Below the pieces are notes generated by a model. That model had not been told where the DNA came from and searched no databases. It saw only the letters and a program-made list of their open reading frames with translations. 64,000 nucleotides of DNA, taken from Pseudoteredinibacter isoporae (GTDB lineage: Bacteria; Pseudomonadota; Gammaproteobacteria; Pseudomonadales; Cellvibrionaceae). Of this stretch, positions 16,361 to 24,804 are shown one piece after another. Both the position numbers and the translations under genes were made by a program. Position 1 is the stretch's first letter. Every line of letters begins with the position of its first letter. The stretch lies in assembly GCF_011602085.1 (NCBI RefSeq), contig NZ_JAAONY010000001.1:1364001-1428000 (forward strand), given 5' to 3'.

Positions 16361-16789
16361 ATGCTTACTGCCATTAAAAAGATAACCATAGCATTTGCTC
16401 TATTGCCAACACTCGCATCAGCCGCGATGGAGCCCAGAATTAATTACATGATCAACTGCCAGGGCTGCCATCTTGCAGATGGCAGCGGAAAGCCGGGTAG
16501 CGTGCCAAGCATGAAAGGCGAATTGCACAAATTCCTGGCGGTACCTGGCGGGCGTGAGTTTCTTGTTCAGGTTCCGGGTTCTGCGAATGCACCGCTCAAT
16601 GATGCCGAGCTGGCCGAATTGCTGAACTGGATGCTGGAAAGCCTGTCCACAGACAAAAATAACAACGGGGAAGGTGAAAGTTTTTCACCCTATACCGAAC
16701 TTGAAGTGAAAAAGCTGCGGGCAAAGGTGCTGGTGGATGTCATGAATACCCGCGAGGCTCTGGTTAAGCAGTTTGTGAAAACCCCCTAA
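16361..16789 (+). CDS. Second small cytochrome c-like protein of the amine dehydrogenase operon
   Basis: 142 residues with a signal peptide (ITIAFALLPTLASA) and one haem site, CQGCH, followed by LADGSGKPGSVPSMKG. It shares its layout with the preceding cytochrome, including a charged tail carrying SFSPYTELEVKKLRAKV (compare the FSEKEVERLSK region of the first), so the two look like diverged duplicates. I see no clear YSGVMP-like Met ligand in this copy, so its haem coordination may differ. It is last in the operon, 25 bp after the first cytochrome, and converges on the TetR gene. A redox partner or TTQ maturation role is possible. Neither is shown. Confidence 0.8.
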   Translation: MLTAIKKITIAFALLPTLASAAMEPRINYMINCQGCHLADGSGKPGSVPSMKGELHKFLAVPGGREFLVQVPGSANAPLNDAELAELLNWMLESLSTDKNNNGEGESFSPYTELEVKKLRAKVLVDVMNTREALVKQFVKTP

Positions 16790-16804
16790 GCCTCGCTTGT
16801 GCAT

Positions 16805-17458
16805 TCAGCGTTTGGGGATTTCGCCGTGCTCGATAAGCCAGGTAAAACTTTGAACCGCCATTTTAATAATGTTGTCGACTTCCTTGGTCCAAGGTTTGTT
16901 ATGCCCGATAAATACCGTGTGGCCTTCAACAGAGGCACTGATAAATAAAGCCAACTTCTCCACTTGTTTAGGGGTCAGTGCCGGATTCATTTCGGTAATG
17001 ATGTCACCCAGAGTGCTGCGGTATTTGGCATACATCTGATCCATATGCACGGTCATCTCTTCTTCGTGATTGGAGAGCGACCACAGCTCTGGGAAAAACT
17101 GTGTGGTTTCCCGTTTGGTCAGATCGCTGATGACATGTTTGAGAAGGTTTTGAAATTGCTCTTCGGGGTTGCCGTGGGTACGGATTTCATCAAACTCGTC
17201 GAGGTATACCTGAATGGTTTTGTCCAGCATAGCCGAAACCAAAACGCTTTTGCTGGGAAAATAATACTGCAGATTCCCGAGTTTAATGCCAGCGGCGTCC
17301 GCAACCTTGCGCATGGAAAAATTGTGATAGCCGGCATCAATAAGTAATTCATGGGCGGCGTCGAGAATATCGTTAATTCGATTTTTGCCTTTGTTGTAAA
17401 CGCCATTCTTGGCTTTGTTCGCGCTAGTCAAGATAACCTCTTTATCGCTGTTGAGCAT
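16805..17458 (-). CDS. TetR-family regulator of the amine catabolism regulon (proposed)
   Basis: 217 residues. The TetR DNA-binding domain spans about residues 25-75 (INDILDAAHELLIDAGYHNF, MRKVADAAGIKLGNLQYYFP). The C-terminal ligand domain is not diagnostic. The ATG at 17458 has no clear ribosome site. A TTG at 17431, preceded by AAAGAGG, is a reasonable alternative and would remove nine residues. It lies between the amine dehydrogenase operon (convergent) and the TonB receptor operon (divergent). Paired copies of a 14-bp motif are at both of those promoters, making it the likely repressor of both and of itself. The inducer is unknown. Confidence 0.85.
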   Translation of the reverse strand: MLNSDKEVILTSANKAKNGVYNKGKNRINDILDAAHELLIDAGYHNFSMRKVADAAGIKLGNLQYYFPSKSVLVSAMLDKTIQVYLDEFDEIRTHGNPEEQFQNLLKHVISDLTKRETTQFFPELWSLSNHEEEMTVHMDQMYAKYRSTLGDIITEMNPALTPKQVEKLALFISASVEGHTVFIGHNKPWTKEVDNIIKMAVQSFTWLIEHGEIPKR

Positions 17459-17539
17459 CGGCGGTGATTATATCAGAAGCCAGAATTAGTACACGTAACA
17501 TATAAATAATTATAAGCGGATCGCTTTTTATTAAAAATT

Positions 17540-17582
17540 GTACGGTTGACCTATTTATTGAAAATATAGTACGGTTGACCTA
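17540..17582 (+). promoter_or_regulatory. Paired 14-bp operators before the TonB receptor operon
   Basis: GTACGGTTGACCTA occurs identically at 17540-17553 and 17569-17582, 29 bp apart. The second copy carries TTGACC as a likely -35 of the receptor promoter. The same motif is doubled before the amine dehydrogenase operon with 18-bp spacing, one helical turn shorter. The core GGTTGACC is a weak inverted repeat (GGT, ACC). The sites lie 80-125 bp upstream of the divergent TetR start, allowing autoregulation as well. Confidence 0.7.
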
Positions 17583-17614
17583 CAAAACAATAACGATGAT
17601 AGAAGGTAAATAAG

Positions 17615-19969
17615 ATGAAGCACTCAGCATTGGCGACGGCTATCGCCTTAAGCCTGCCCATAGCCATGAACAGCTATTCTTCGGTCATAGAAGAAGTTGT
17701 GGTCACCGCCCAGAAACGTCAGCAAAGCTTGCAGGATGTTGGTATAGCCGTTACGGCATTCAGTGGCGATCAATTGCAGGAGCTGGGCTACGATACAGCC
17801 CAGCAAATCACAGCCATGACGCCTGGTGTGACCACTATCCAGCCCAACGGCCCCTCCTCTTTTTTCACCAGCATTCGCGGTGTTGGTCAGAACGACTTTT
17901 CCGGCGATCATCAGGAATCGCCTGTCGCGGTGTATGTGGATGAAGCTTATGTGAGTGCCGCTTCCGGTGCTGGCTTCCAGCTTTTTGATATGGAGCGGGC
18001 AGAAGTTTTGCGTGGTCCGCAAGGAACGTTGTTTGGTCGTAACGCAACCGGTGGCCTGGTGCATTACATCACAGCGAAGCCGACCCAGGAAAACGAAGGC
18101 TATATTGATTTAACGCTGGCCGACAATAATCAGATCAAGGTTGAAGGCGCCGTTGGTGGTGGTCTGACGGATTCCGTTTCCGGACGTTTATCGTTTTTGC
18201 GCAATAAGCATGATCCTTACATTGAAAACCGAATTGGCACAGACTTGAATGACGGTAACGATTGGGCGTTGCGTGCGCAACTGCTTTGGGAGTTTGAATC
18301 CGGTCAGTGGTTGTTGAGTGCCCGAGCAGGTGAGCAAGACATCGATTCCGGTTTTTTTAAACACAGTTCTGCTCGCGTTGACCCGAGCACTGGTTTGGGT
18401 TTGCCTTTCAATGGTGCTGATTTACAAGATTTGGGTGATTCTCTGGTTCCTGCTTTTCAGGAAAACAACAGCGACGTACATTCCGGCGCGTACAATGTGA
18501 TTGGCCACAATAAGGTCGAAACCCGAGGCTTTACCAGTAACATTCAACTGGAATTTGAACATTTTGACTTTGTCAGTATTACCGATTTTCAGACCCTGGA
18601 AAAAGATTATCTCGAAGATTCGGATGCATCGCCTAACGACTTTTTTTCTTTCTTTTTACAAAGTGATCTGGATCAGTGGTCCCAGGAATTTCGTTTCAGC
18701 GGTGATAGCGACAATATGCGTTGGGTAGCGGGCGCCTACTATTTAGAAATCGAAGGTGATTTTGCCAATGGTGGTATCGCCGCCAACTTCTTCCGCGCTG
18801 CTTTCCCCGGTGCCGGTTTGGATGATGCCAGTCTGGATACTCTGGGTCTTTACAGCCCGTTTAAAACCGAAACCAAGTCAACGGCTTTTTTCGGTCAGGT
18901 GGAATACGATCTTAGCGAAGAATTTACAGTTCACGCTGGCCTGCGCTGGTCTAACGAAGACAAAACTACAGATTTCAAACAGTACGCTTCTCTATTCGCT
19001 GCAACAGATTCCAGCCAGGTATCGGCCATTGATGGCTTGGGTTTGGGTGGCCCTTTGTTTACCTTTAGTCCACAAGCCGTGACCAATGATCCCGGTGGTA
19101 CTGGCTTTGGCGAAGCTCTGGTTGTGGGTGATACCAACGATGCCAGCATCGATGAGGATTTGATTACGGCAAAACTGCAACTGGATTGGAAGCCTGACGA
19201 CAATACCCTGGTGTACGCCAGTTACAATCGCGGCATTAAAGCCGGTGGCTTTAATGCGCCACTTGATGCCACTTTGTTTTACAACGGCAGTCGCCCAACC
19301 AGCCAAATGAAATTCGATGAGGAAGTTCTGAATGCTTATGAACTGGGTTTCAAATGGTCTTCAGACGATGGTAAATGGCGAGTCAATGGTGCGAGCTACT
19401 ACTACGACTACCAGGATTACCAAGCCTTTGCTCTGGAAAGTTTAACCACCTACGTGTTCAACACGGATGCCGAAGTGAAGGGCGCGGAAATTGAAGTATT
19501 TGCTGCGCCTACTGATGGCTTGGAGGTGATTTTTGGTGCAGGTTATATCGATAACAATGTTGAAGATGCTTACACCTTGCCAGATGGCACGCCTGTAGAT
19601 CGTACGGCGGTATTGACGCCTCAGTGGAATTTGAACGGCTTACTGCGCTACCAGTGGGATCTCGGAGATGCGCGTGTAGTGGCGCAAGTGGACGCCACTT
19701 ACATGGATGATCATTACTTCCAACTGAAAAACTCTCCGGTAGGCAAAGAAAGCGCCTACACCCTCAGTAATGCTCGTTTGAGCTATGCCAGCGCTGATGA
19801 GAGTTGGCGAGTGGAGTTGTTCGTAAACAATCTGACTGATGAAGAGTATCGCACCATGGCCTTTGATTTGGCTGGTGAGCCGTCGGTGGGTGGTTTTGGC
19901 TTGGTGGAGAATTACTACGGCCTGCCGCGCTGGTGGGGTGTGTCCTTCAATTACAGTTGGTCTGAGTAG
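17615..19969 (+). CDS. TonB-dependent outer-membrane receptor
   Basis: 784 residues, the usual size. A signal peptide is followed by a TonB box (IEEVVVTAQKR), the plug domain (VGIAVTAFSGDQL, FTSIRGVGQNDF, VEVLRGPQ-like AEVLRGPQGTLFGRNATGG) and a 22-strand-type barrel ending VSFNYSWSE. The ribosome site is AAGG, 8 bp before the ATG. The sequence resembles the broad group used for organic substrates as well as iron complexes. It has no FecA-type signalling extension. It is first in an operon with two acyl-CoA synthetases and an aldehyde dehydrogenase, under the same operators as the amine dehydrogenase, so its cargo is likely the amine compound or a bulky precursor. The cargo is inference. Confidence 0.92.
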   Translation: MKHSALATAIALSLPIAMNSYSSVIEEVVVTAQKRQQSLQDVGIAVTAFSGDQLQELGYDTAQQITAMTPGVTTIQPNGPSSFFTSIRGVGQNDFSGDHQESPVAVYVDEAYVSAASGAGFQLFDMERAEVLRGPQGTLFGRNATGGLVHYITAKPTQENEGYIDLTLADNNQIKVEGAVGGGLTDSVSGRLSFLRNKHDPYIENRIGTDLNDGNDWALRAQLLWEFESGQWLLSARAGEQDIDSGFFKHSSARVDPSTGLGLPFNGADLQDLGDSLVPAFQENNSDVHSGAYNVIGHNKVETRGFTSNIQLEFEHFDFVSITDFQTLEKDYLEDSDASPNDFFSFFLQSDLDQWSQEFRFSGDSDNMRWVAGAYYLEIEGDFANGGIAANFFRAAFPGAGLDDASLDTLGLYSPFKTETKSTAFFGQVEYDLSEEFTVHAGLRWSNEDKTTDFKQYASLFAATDSSQVSAIDGLGLGGPLFTFSPQAVTNDPGGTGFGEALVVGDTNDASIDEDLITAKLQLDWKPDDNTLVYASYNRGIKAGGFNAPLDATLFYNGSRPTSQMKFDEEVLNAYELGFKWSSDDGKWRVNGASYYYDYQDYQAFALESLTTYVFNTDAEVKGAEIEVFAAPTDGLEVIFGAGYIDNNVEDAYTLPDGTPVDRTAVLTPQWNLNGLLRYQWDLGDARVVAQVDATYMDDHYFQLKNSPVGKESAYTLSNARLSYASADESWRVELFVNNLTDEEYRTMAFDLAGEPSVGGFGLVENYYGLPRWWGVSFNYSWSE

Positions 19970-19978
19970 TGTGTGTTT

Positions 19979-20001
19979 CCCCGTCGCAAGGCGGGGTTTT
20001 T
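19979..20001 (+). terminator. Intercistronic terminator/attenuator between receptor and acyl-CoA synthetase
   Basis: CCCCGTC (19979-19985) pairs with GGCGGGG (19990-19996), with one T-G pair, around a GCAA tetraloop, followed by TTTTT. It ends 2 bp before the ATG of the next gene, so it should limit read-through and also hide that gene's purine-rich ribosome site. Confidence 0.8.
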
Positions 20002-20003
20002 AA

Positions 20004-21617
20004 ATGAGTACAAGTACGATGCAGAAAGATCAAAACGCCGTAATCACTCACTACAATTTCGCACGTGAAGTTGTGGACAAGTTTGCGGTTGAGCAAGCGG
20101 ATAAAACCGCGATTGTCTGGGTAGACGAAAGTGGCCATGAAGAAACAGTCAGCTTTTCAACGCTGAGTCTGGAATCCCAGCGTTTGGCTTCAGCGCTGCA
20201 AGCTCAGGGCGTAAAGCGCGGCGATACCGTTATTATCCTGATGGGGCGTCAACTGGAGTGGTGGTACACCATGACAGCTTGTTTACGGATGGGGCTTGTG
20301 GCTTCGCCAGGCACCACTCAGTTGTCAGAAAAAGACATCGCCTATCGTCTTGAAGCGACCGGTGCGACTTGCCTGATTGCTGAGTCGGGACAGGCGGAAA
20401 AACTGCGTGCCGTAAAAAGTTCCAGCCCTCAGCTTAAACACATCATTACGGTGGGTGAGCACAATTGCGAAGGCATGCTCGATTATCATGAGTTACTGCG
20501 TAATGCCCAAGCGGATTTTCCGGCAGTTGATACGGAATCCAGCGAAGATGCGCTCTGCTATTTCACATCGGGTACAACTGGCTATCCCAAGATGTGTATC
20601 CATAATCATATTTATGCCAAAGCCCATACCACGACCGGAAAGTACTGGTTGGATCTGGGTGACGACGATCTTCATTGGAATCTGAGTGATACTGGCTGGG
20701 CGAAAGCGGCTTGGAGCAGTTACTTTGCTCCCTGGTTACGAGGAGCCGCTATCTTTGTGCACCACTCGCCCGGCTTCAATCCGGAGCAGAGTCTGGCAAT
20801 GTTTTCTCGCTACAACATCACCACGTTTTGTGCTGCGCCAACGGTTTATCGCATGTTTGTTCAGTGTGAGCTGTCCAACATCAACTTTGGGAAATTGCGT
20901 CACTGTGTGGGTGCAGGTGAGCCCCTAAATGCCGAAGTGATCGATGTCTGGAAAAAGGCCTCCGGCATTACCATTCGCGACGGTTACGGCCAAACCGAGT
21001 CGGTCATACTCTGTGGCAATACACCGCAAATGACACCCAAACCCGGTTCTATGGGTAAGCCTATTCCAGGCATTGATCTGGCGGTGATTGATGACGACGG
21101 CAACCGACTCCCGGCGAATCAGGAGGGCGATATCGCAGTTAATGTGAGCCCGAAACCACCTCTGGGTCTATTCAAGGAATACAAAGGCTTGCCGGAAAAA
21201 ACCGCAGCCTGTTTCAGAAACGGTTGGTACATCACTGGTGATAGAGCGACGGTGGATGAAGAAGGTTTTTTCTGGTTTGTATCCCGCGCTGACGATGTAA
21301 TTTTATCATCCGGCTATCGTATTGGCCCGTTCGAGGTGGAAAGCGCTTTATTGGAACATGCGTCTGTTATCGAGTCGGCGGTGACCTCAAGTCCCGATTC
21401 AGAGCGAGGTGAAGTGGTCAAAGCTTTTATTGTGGTGGCCGAAGGTGTGGAGGCCAACGATGAGTTGAAGCAGCAGTTACAGCAACATGTGAAGTCGGTT
21501 ACTGCACCTTATAAGTACCCCCGAAAAATTGAATTTGTAAAACAACTGCCTAAAACCGTCAGTGGAAAAATACGCCGGGTTGAACTGCGTGAGAAGGAGT
21601 GGAGTAATGCAGGTTAA
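20004..21617 (+). CDS. Acyl-CoA synthetase, medium-chain/aryl (ACSM-like) type
   Basis: 537 residues of the adenylate-forming superfamily. The P-loop is YFTSGTTGYPKM, the A5 region DGYGQTE, the A7 region NGWYITGDRATVDEEGFFWF and the hinge SRADDVILSSGYRIGPFEVE. The C-terminal catalytic Lys is in LPKTVSGKIRRVEL. WNLSDTGWAKAAWSS is typical of the ACSM/medium-chain and benzoate-like ligases. The start is uncertain: ATG 20004 lies directly after a terminator hairpin, and ATG 20019 is an alternative. It probably activates the carboxylic acid formed by the aldehyde dehydrogenase of this operon. It overlaps the next gene by 11 bp. Confidence 0.88.
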   Translation: MSTSTMQKDQNAVITHYNFAREVVDKFAVEQADKTAIVWVDESGHEETVSFSTLSLESQRLASALQAQGVKRGDTVIILMGRQLEWWYTMTACLRMGLVASPGTTQLSEKDIAYRLEATGATCLIAESGQAEKLRAVKSSSPQLKHIITVGEHNCEGMLDYHELLRNAQADFPAVDTESSEDALCYFTSGTTGYPKMCIHNHIYAKAHTTTGKYWLDLGDDDLHWNLSDTGWAKAAWSSYFAPWLRGAAIFVHHSPGFNPEQSLAMFSRYNITTFCAAPTVYRMFVQCELSNINFGKLRHCVGAGEPLNAEVIDVWKKASGITIRDGYGQTESVILCGNTPQMTPKPGSMGKPIPGIDLAVIDDDGNRLPANQEGDIAVNVSPKPPLGLFKEYKGLPEKTAACFRNGWYITGDRATVDEEGFFWFVSRADDVILSSGYRIGPFEVESALLEHASVIESAVTSSPDSERGEVVKAFIVVAEGVEANDELKQQLQQHVKSVTAPYKYPRKIEFVKQLPKTVSGKIRRVELREKEWSNAG

Positions 21618-23316
21618 TAGCTTGACGCAATCGCAGCTGAATGGTCCCGATGATGTTTCCTTACTGGATATGACCATCCCGGATGCCTTTGATCAAACGG
21701 TCGAGAAATTTCCAGAAGCCCTGGCACTTGTGGTAAAGCATCAGGATATACGTTGGTCTTATCGAGAGTACCAGGAACAGATCGAACGATTGGCTTCAGG
21801 TTTGTTGGCTTTGGGAATTCAACCCGGAGACCGAGTGGGTATCTGGTCCCCCAATCGAGTGGAATGGTGCCTTACTCAATTTGCCACGGCCAAAATCGGC
21901 GCGATTATGGTGTGTATCAATCCGGCTTACCGTTTGTATGAATTGGAATACGCGCTAAGCAAGGTAGGGTGTAAAGCCATCATTGCTGCTGAATCGTTTA
22001 AGACCAGCCATTATCTGGACATGCTTAATGAGTTGATGCCAGAACTTAAAAGCCACTCTCCTTGTCGTGATGGAGGTCCCTTGCCAACTGAGGCTTTGGT
22101 GTCCAAAAAATTACCTGAACTGAAATGGGTAATTCGGATGGGCGATGCTCAATCAGCAGGGATGCTGAACTTTTCTGAGCTGATGAAGCTGGGAGGGGAA
22201 AGCCATCAGGAACAGGTTCGCTCTGTTCAATCCACACTGGATTGCCATGACGCGATCAATATTCAGTTTACCAGTGGCACCACGGGCAACCCTAAAGGCG
22301 CAACGTTGAGCCACCACAATATTCTGAACAATGGCAAGGTTGTCGGTGATGGCATGCAGCTGGATGAACACGATCGTCTTTGTGTTCCGGTTCCTCTTTA
22401 TCATTGCTTTGGTATGGTCATGGGAAATCTCGCTTGCATTACCCATGGCAGCGCTGCCATTTTTCCGGATGAGGCTTTTGATCCATTGAGCACCTTGAAA
22501 GCGGTTGCCGAGGAATCCTGCACGGCTTTGCATGGAGTGCCTACCATGTTTATTGCTCAACTCGATCATCCTGAGTTTGACCACTTTGATCTAAGCAGCT
22601 TACGCACTGGCATTATGGCGGGCGCGCCATGCCCGGCCGAAATTATGAAACAGGTGATTGCCCGGATGCATATGGACAAGGTGCTGATTGCATATGGCCA
22701 AACGGAACTCAGTCCGGTGAATCATATGACGGCGGTTGATGACCCACTGATGAAACGGGTGGAGACTGTTGGTCGCCCGGGGCCGCGTCTTGAAGTAAAA
22801 ATCTGTGACGAACTGGGTAATGTTGTGGCTATTGGGGAGCGCGGCGAAATTTGCACTCGTGGCTATTCTGTCATGAAAGGTTACTGGGGAGAGGCTGAGC
22901 GTACGGCTGAAACTATCGACGCCGATGGCTGGTTGCATTCGGGTGATCTTGGCGTGATGGATGCTGAAGGCTTTGTGCAAGTTGTCGGCCGATTGAAGGA
23001 TATGATCATTCGCGGCGGGGAAAACGTCTATCCTCGAGAAGTGGAAGAGTTTCTGTTTACCCATCCAGCGATTCAGGATGTTCAGGTCTTTGGCATTCCT
23101 GACGAAAAATATGGCGAGCAAGTTTGTGCCTGGGTTCAATTGAAAACGGATCAGAATTTAAACGCCGAAGCGTTGCAAGCCTACTGCAAAGACAAAATTA
23201 CCCATTTCAAAGTACCCAAATTTATTGAGTTTGTGGAAGAGTTTCCGATGACGGTAACGGGAAAAATCCAGAAATTCCGAATGCGGGAAATCATGGTTGA
23301 GCAAATAGCCTCATAG
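21607..23316 (+). CDS. Acyl-CoA synthetase, FadD-like type
   Basis: 569 residues from the ATG at 21607, preceded by GAGAAGGAGTGGAG. It overlaps the end of the previous ligase gene by 11 bp, so the two are translationally coupled. Motifs: QFTSGTTGNPKGATLSHHN (P-loop), IAYGQTELSPV, GWLHSGDLGVMDAEGF, VGRLKDMIIRGGENVYPREV and the catalytic Lys in MTVTGKIQKFRMRE. This is the fatty-acyl-CoA synthase group acting on medium-chain or substituted acids. Two ligases of different subfamilies in one operon suggest either two acids from one substrate or successive activation steps. Confidence 0.88.
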   Translation: MQVNSLTQSQLNGPDDVSLLDMTIPDAFDQTVEKFPEALALVVKHQDIRWSYREYQEQIERLASGLLALGIQPGDRVGIWSPNRVEWCLTQFATAKIGAIMVCINPAYRLYELEYALSKVGCKAIIAAESFKTSHYLDMLNELMPELKSHSPCRDGGPLPTEALVSKKLPELKWVIRMGDAQSAGMLNFSELMKLGGESHQEQVRSVQSTLDCHDAINIQFTSGTTGNPKGATLSHHNILNNGKVVGDGMQLDEHDRLCVPVPLYHCFGMVMGNLACITHGSAAIFPDEAFDPLSTLKAVAEESCTALHGVPTMFIAQLDHPEFDHFDLSSLRTGIMAGAPCPAEIMKQVIARMHMDKVLIAYGQTELSPVNHMTAVDDPLMKRVETVGRPGPRLEVKICDELGNVVAIGERGEICTRGYSVMKGYWGEAERTAETIDADGWLHSGDLGVMDAEGFVQVVGRLKDMIIRGGENVYPREVEEFLFTHPAIQDVQVFGIPDEKYGEQVCAWVQLKTDQNLNAEALQAYCKDKITHFKVPKFIEFVEEFPMTVTGKIQKFRMREIMVEQIAS

Positions 23317-23336
23317 AGAATAAGCGAGGAACGAGA

Positions 23337-24761
23337 ATGACCCAGTATAAAATGCTGATTGATGGTGAGTTGCGTGATGGCGTTGCGTCGATTGATGTAG
23401 TGAATCCCGCCGATGAAAGTGTTGTGGCTCAATGCCCGGTCGCTGATGAAGCCATGCTCAATCAGGCAGTAGAGTCTGCGCATAAGGCTTATCTATCTTG
23501 GCGGAAACTGAGCTTTTCAGAGCGTGGTGCGTATATCAAAAAGCTCACGACGGCTGTTGAAGAGAATGCCGAGGCGTTTGCTCGCATTCTTACTCAAGAA
23601 CAAGGAAAACCTCTCGCACAAGCACGCGATGAGGTGATGTTTTCTCAGTTATTTGCAAATCACTTCGCGGAATGTGAAATCGAAAATAAAGTGCTTAGCG
23701 ACGATGATAATGGTCGTATTGAGGTTTTACGTGAGCCTTTGGGGGTCGTGGCAGGTATTTGCCCATGGAATTTCCCGTTATTGATCAGCCTTTATAAAAT
23801 CGCGCCAGCGGTTATGGCGGGTAACAGCATTATTATCAAGCCTGCACCCACGACGCCATTGAGCAGCCTGAAACTGGCTGAATTGATTGCTGATATTTTT
23901 CCACCCGGGGTGGTGAATGTACTTTGCGACAATAATGATCTTGGTCCTGCAATCAGCAGTCATCCGGGCATTGCAAAAGTGTCGTTCACCGGCTCTACCC
24001 CGACGGGTAAGAAAATCATGGCCAGTGCTGCCGATACCTTAAAGCGCTTAACGTTGGAATTGGGTGGTAATGATGCCGCAATTGTTCTCGATGATGTCGA
24101 TCCCAAACAAGTTGCGGAAGGCATCTTTGGTGCAGCCTTTTTAAATTCTGGTCAAGTGTGTATCGCGCTTAAGCGCCTCTATGTACATGAATCTATCTAC
24201 GATGAGTTGTGTGAAGAGATCGGCAAACTTGCCAGCGCAGCGGTGGTCGGCAATGGCTTGGACGAAGGTGTACAGTTTGGCCCGGTACAAAACCGTATGC
24301 AGTTCGATAAAGTGTGTTCGTATATCGATAACGCCAAAGCCAATGGTCGTATTATTGCCGGTGGTGAAGTGCCCGATGCTCCGGGTTTTGTTGTGCCTCT
24401 GACGGTGGTTCGGGATATCGAAGATGGCGCGGCGGTTGTGGACGAAGAGCCTTTTGGTCCGATACTTCCTATTGTGCGTTACCGCGATCTCGAGGACGTT
24501 ATCAAGCGGGCAAACAATTCTGACTATGGATTGGGGGGCTCGGTGTGGTCCAGTAATCTGGATCGAGCGCGTGAAGTAGCCGGGCAAATCGATTCAGGCA
24601 CGGTCTGGATTAATCAGCACTGCGCCTTTGGTCCGCACATTCCATTCGCTCCCGCCAAGGAATCGGGTTTGGGCGTCGAGTGGGGCGAGGAGGGCTTCCA
24701 CGAATTTACCGCAATGAAAGTGGTGAATATCAGCAAGGCTTATTCTAATCCGGTTCACTAA
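23337..24761 (+). CDS. NAD(P)-dependent aldehyde dehydrogenase
   Basis: 474 residues, 20 bp after the second ligase, with a GAGGAACGAG ribosome site. ALDH landmarks are all present: GICPWNFPLL (with the catalytic Asn), IIKPAPTTPLS, VSFTGSTPTGKK (coenzyme binding), LELGGNDAAIV (general base Glu), LNSGQVCIALKR (nucleophilic Cys) and EEPFGPILP. It would oxidise the aldehyde released by the periplasmic amine dehydrogenase, once inside the cell, to the acid used by the two CoA ligases. It is the last gene of the receptor operon and is followed by a hairpin shared with the convergent MetR-like gene. Confidence 0.92.
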   Translation: MTQYKMLIDGELRDGVASIDVVNPADESVVAQCPVADEAMLNQAVESAHKAYLSWRKLSFSERGAYIKKLTTAVEENAEAFARILTQEQGKPLAQARDEVMFSQLFANHFAECEIENKVLSDDDNGRIEVLREPLGVVAGICPWNFPLLISLYKIAPAVMAGNSIIIKPAPTTPLSSLKLAELIADIFPPGVVNVLCDNNDLGPAISSHPGIAKVSFTGSTPTGKKIMASAADTLKRLTLELGGNDAAIVLDDVDPKQVAEGIFGAAFLNSGQVCIALKRLYVHESIYDELCEEIGKLASAAVVGNGLDEGVQFGPVQNRMQFDKVCSYIDNAKANGRIIAGGEVPDAPGFVVPLTVVRDIEDGAAVVDEEPFGPILPIVRYRDLEDVIKRANNSDYGLGGSVWSSNLDRAREVAGQIDSGTVWINQHCAFGPHIPFAPAKESGLGVEWGEEGFHEFTAMKVVNISKAYSNPVH

Positions 24762-24769
24762 ACTGCGTG

Positions 24770-24795
24770 GGGAGCAGGGCGGATGCTCTGCTCCC
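24770..24795. terminator. Bidirectional hairpin between the aldehyde dehydrogenase and MetR-like genes
   Basis: GGGAGCAG (24770-24777) pairs with CTGCTCCC (24788-24795) across a 10-nt loop between convergent genes. T-runs are poor on both sides, so termination strength is uncertain. Confidence 0.65.
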
Positions 24796-24804
24796 TAATA
24801 TTGT

